Positions 7,765 to 8,954 of a stretch of 8,954 nt of DNA are shown piece by piece. The stretch's first letter is position 1. Every line of letters begins with the position of its first letter. The translations under genes were made by a program, and so were the position numbers. Under the pieces are notes generated by a model. That model was not told the DNA's origin. It did no database searches and saw only the letters and a program-made list of their open reading frames with translations. Source of the stretch: CAYYJS01 sp964472315 (GTDB lineage: Bacteria; Verrucomicrobiota; Kiritimatiellia; UBA8416); assembly GCA_964472315.1 (NCBI GenBank), contig CAYYJS010000085.1:1-8954 (forward strand). The letters run 5' to 3'.

Positions 7765-7793
7765 AGTATTTTGGATCGGCTGCGCGCTGTCAA
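7765..7793 (-). promoter_or_regulatory. Predicted promoter of hrpA, leaderless arrangement
   Basis: On the minus strand a perfect -35 TTGACA (7788-7793), a 17 bp spacer and AATACT (7765-7770, 4 of 6). Only 8 nt lie between the -10 and ATG 7756, so the predicted transcription start falls within about 2 nt of the start codon. This agrees with the missing Shine-Dalgarno. Confidence 0.55.
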
Positions 7794-7812
7794 CGCGGGT
7801 TCGCCGTCTCCC

Positions 7813-7926
7813 TCAGTCGGCAATCAGGAACGAGACCTTCGCGTTGACGCGGTATGCCGTGATCTTGCCGTCTTCGACCTTGGCCTCGAAGTTCTTGATG
7901 TAGACGGATTTCACGCCATGGAGCTT
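7813..7926 (-). pseudogene. Dodecin, C-terminal half only
   Basis: The minus-strand frame reads KLHGVKSVYIKNFEAKVEDG and goes on KITAYRVNAKVSFLIAD to a TGA. This is the second half of the dodecin fold: the central and last beta strands, with the family pattern GVKSxYxK...GKIxxYRVNxKVxF. Dodecins are proteins of about 70 residues that assemble into dodecamers storing flavin or related cofactors. Only 37 residues remain; the first strand and the helix (about 30 residues) are missing. Upstream of the Lys codon at 7926 the frame turns into Arg-rich, non-dodecin sequence with no start codon that would restore the gene. The break abuts a truncated oxidoreductase on the other strand. The remnant ends 56 bp upstream of the hrpA start. 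Confidence 0.8.
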
Positions 7927-7937
7927 CTGGCCACCCG

Positions 7938-8279
7938 CACATCTACGCCGCCGGCGAAGCGCAGCCCTATCGCCATCTGCCGTTCTTCTACTCCGACCTC
8001 TTCGACGCGGGATACGAAGCCGTCGGTGACACGCAGGCGTCGCTCGAAACGGTCACCGCGGTTGAAAAGCCGACCGATGTCGGACCGATCCTCTATCTGA
8101 AGGACGGGCGCGTGCGCGGTGTCGTCTTCTGGAACCTGTTCGGTCAGATCGACGCCGGGCGCGCTCTGATCGCCGCGCCGGGGCCGTGGACCGGGGAGCG
8201 ACTCCGGGCGTGGGCGAAGGAACTTGTCGCGGAGGCCGGATCGGTCAAGCCTCCGGCGCCAGACGGGATTAGGCGTTAG
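7938..8279 (+). pseudogene. AIF-like FAD-dependent oxidoreductase, C-terminal fragment
   Basis: An uninterrupted + strand frame, with no ATG, GTG or TTG between the preceding in-frame TGA (7896) and the homologous part, reads AGEAQPYRHLPFFYSDLFDA then GYEAVGD and, later, ILYLKDGRVRGVVFWNLFG and IDAGRALI. This is the C-terminal (dimerisation/AIF-C-like) domain of FAD/NAD-dependent reductases of the apoptosis-inducing-factor and rubredoxin-reductase type. Such enzymes are about 380-550 residues long, so the FAD and NAD binding domains are gone and only some 110 residues remain. Homology becomes clear from about 7947. The frame has no internal stop or frameshift, suggesting recent loss. The stop TAG lies inside a heptamer repeat. 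Confidence 0.78.
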
Positions 8280-8293
8280 GCGCTAGGCGTTAG
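8270..8293 (+). repeat. TAGGCGY heptamer tandem repeat
   Basis: Three tandem 7 bp units, TAGGCGT (8270-8276), TAGGCGC (8277-8283) and TAGGCGT (8284-8290), are followed by a partial TAG. The oxidoreductase remnant terminates within the second unit. Seven-base units place stop codons in all three + strand frames. Confidence 0.75.
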
Positions 8294-8519
8294 TTGACGG
8301 TAGCCATGGAGTTCTTCAGCAAGGAAGTGCACGCAACGCTCACGTCGCTGAATTCAATCGAGTTCCATGGATACGACGGTCTCACGGTCCTGCGGCTTCA
8401 CATCGCACGCCAGATTGTGGCTGGATGCGCCATGTCCGTGAGACTATGCGGGATTGACCCGCGGATTGAAACCATCGAGAGAGGAGCCATCTGCGCGCGA
8501 GGATCGCGGCGGTTGGCCT
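8294..8519. other. Unassigned stretch between repeat and vapC remnant
   Basis: An open + strand frame starts TTG at 8294 or ATG at 8306 (MEFFSKEVHATL) and runs to 8542, but it has no recognisable motif or convincing ribosome binding site and overlaps the vapC remnant on the other strand, so I do not call it a gene. A 5 bp stem GCGGG/CCCGC with loop ATTGA lies at about 8449-8463 without a T-run. A line counted here is 55% G+C, well below hrpA. It may be more decayed accessory DNA. Confidence 0.3.
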
Positions 8520-8671
8520 CTATTTCTTCGGGAAGTACTTGACGCCAGGGATTTCCTTGAAATGAGTGTCCTGGGTCCAGAGCGTTGCCCCGTGACCACT
8601 GGCGCGAAGTGTTTGGCATTCGGCCCCTCGGCAAAGTACTCCAGCCAACCCGAGGAATCGACCACGTTCAT
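8520..8671 (-). pseudogene. vapC: VapC-type PIN toxin with internal deletion
   Basis: The start MNVVDSSGWLEYFAEGPNAK (first metal ligand Asp5) is typical of PIN-domain ribonuclease toxins of type II toxin-antitoxin systems. After HFAP (residue 24) the frame is lost. The normal C-terminal end continues in another frame from about 8606: RASGHGATLWTQD, then THFKEIPGVKYFPKK and TAG at 8520. Intact relatives are about 120-135 residues, so roughly 70-80 residues with the middle acidic active-site residues have been deleted, out of frame. The shared string CGCGCCAG at the join (near 8599-8606) reads as FAP in one frame and RAS in the other, as expected after recombination at a short homology. The toxin must be inactive. 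Its ATG overlaps the antitoxin TGA (8668-8671), the usual operon arrangement. Confidence 0.82.
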
Positions 8672-8874
8672 ACGCGGTCCTCCTCACGCTCAAACTCGGT
8701 GTTGATCCCTTTCAGGAACCCGCGCAGTTCTTCAATGTCGCGGTCCGGGATGAGCTCAATCCGCCCCTCGTACTCAATTACCTGTATCTTCTGTCCCGGG
8801 CGCAGGCCCATTGTTCGCCGCACCGGCAGTGGAATGACAACCTGAAACTTCGGTGACAATGTGACGGCATGCAT
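8668..8874 (-). CDS. vapB: VapB-type antitoxin, SpoVT/AbrB (MazE) fold
   Basis: A 68-residue DNA-binding antitoxin that would neutralise the PIN toxin and repress its own operon. The N-terminal swapped-hairpin AbrB domain is clear: MHAVTLSPKFQVVIPLPVRR then MGLRPGQKIQVIEYEGRIEL (about residues 1-45). The C-terminal part (EELRGFLKGINTEFEREEDRV) is the charged, toxin-binding tail. The start at 8874 is supported by GGGAGG 4 nt upstream; an ATG 17 codons earlier (8925) would lie in the operator region. It uses TCA and is in a lower-GC stretch (55% in one counted line), fitting horizontal acquisition. The frame looks complete, although the partner toxin is broken. Confidence 0.88.
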   Translation of the reverse strand: MHAVTLSPKFQVVIPLPVRRTMGLRPGQKIQVIEYEGRIELIPDRDIEELRGFLKGINTEFEREEDRV

Positions 8875-8878
8875 GACG

Positions 8879-8884
8879 CCTCCC
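8879..8884 (-). promoter_or_regulatory. Ribosome binding site of vapB
   Basis: GGGAGG on the minus strand, 4 nt before ATG 8874, selects the short 68-residue form over the ATG at 8925. Confidence 0.7.
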
Positions 8885-8924
8885 TGATCGATCAGTCGTG
8901 GTGCTACGCTATACCGATCGATCA
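8885..8924 (-). promoter_or_regulatory. Probable VapB operator: paired palindromes
   Basis: TGATCGATCA (8885-8894) is a perfect palindrome. CGATCGATCA (8915-8924) matches it at 9 of 10 bases. They start 30 bp apart, close to three helical turns, so both face the same side of the DNA, and they flank the predicted -10 (8908-8913). This is the layout expected for autorepression by an AbrB-type antitoxin dimer pair. Confidence 0.55.
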
Positions 8925-8935
8925 TGAGGCATCAA
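8908..8935 (-). promoter_or_regulatory. Predicted vapBC promoter
   Basis: On the minus strand TTGATG (8930-8935), a 16 bp spacer and TATAGC (8908-8913). Transcription would begin near 8901, leaving a leader of about 27 nt with the Shine-Dalgarno. One palindrome lies in the spacer and the other just downstream of the start point. Confidence 0.45.
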
Positions 8936-8954
8936 TCCCCTTCTTGTGTACTAG

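Noticed and set aside
3830..7903. Plus-strand open frame of 1357 codons opposite hrpA
   Set aside because: It is in exact codon register with hrpA and exists only because hrpA lacks TTA, CTA and TCA. The product is rich in Arg, Gly, Ala and Pro and shows no recognisable domain, whereas hrpA has all helicase motifs.
8449..8463. Hairpin GCGGG-ATTGA-CCCGC as a vapC terminator
   Set aside because: Stem of only 5 bp and no T-run on either strand.
8294..8542. Open + strand frame of 82 codons
   Set aside because: No motif, no ribosome binding site, overlaps the recognisable vapC remnant on the other strand.
1..8954. CRISPR array, tRNA or rRNA genes, insertion sequence or transposase
   Set aside because: I looked for repeat-spacer patterns, tRNA-like folds with CCA ends and transposase motifs and saw none.

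Overview
The window looks like chromosomal DNA from a high-GC, Gram-negative-type bacterium. Lines sampled in gmhA and hrpA are about 75-77% G+C. GmhA makes heptose for lipopolysaccharide, and a secreted protein with a Sec-type signal peptide follows it. MutY and a long HrpA helicase are housekeeping genes found in several phyla. A PVC-type lineage or a proteobacterium would both fit; the sequence alone does not decide the phylum.

Layout. 1-105: flank with a T-run that may be the right half of a terminator. 106-1251 (-): mutY, adenine DNA glycosylase. 1287-2174 (-): membrane-anchored GGDEF diguanylate cyclase, clearly lower in GC than its neighbours. 2175-2410: divergent promoter region. 2411-3007 (+): gmhA, phosphoheptose isomerase, overlapping by 4 bp the next gene, 3004-3819 (+), a secreted beta-rich protein of unknown function. 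3824-7756 (-): hrpA, DEAH/RHA RNA helicase with a DEVH variant in motif II, converging on the secreted-protein gene with only 4 bp between the stop codons. 7757-8954: a decayed accessory stretch of lower GC. It holds the C-terminal half of a dodecin gene (-) placed head to head with the C-terminal end of an AIF-like FAD oxidoreductase (+), a TAGGCGY heptamer repeat, about 225 bp with nothing recognisable, and a vapBC-type toxin-antitoxin locus (-). In that locus the antitoxin is intact, with a palindromic operator, but the PIN toxin carries an internal out-of-frame deletion.

The genes do not form one pathway. mutY could be read through from the cyclase gene, and gmhA is translationally coupled to the secreted protein. 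The most notable features are two clean deletion scars (dodecin/oxidoreductase and vapC) and promoter-like sequences placed so close to the gmhA, hrpA and possibly mutY starts that leaderless mRNAs are predicted. The four high-GC genes contain no TTA, CTA or TCA codon, while the cyclase and the antitoxin do. I see no new defence or mobile system in the window; the unknown secreted protein is the only full-length gene without an assignable function.
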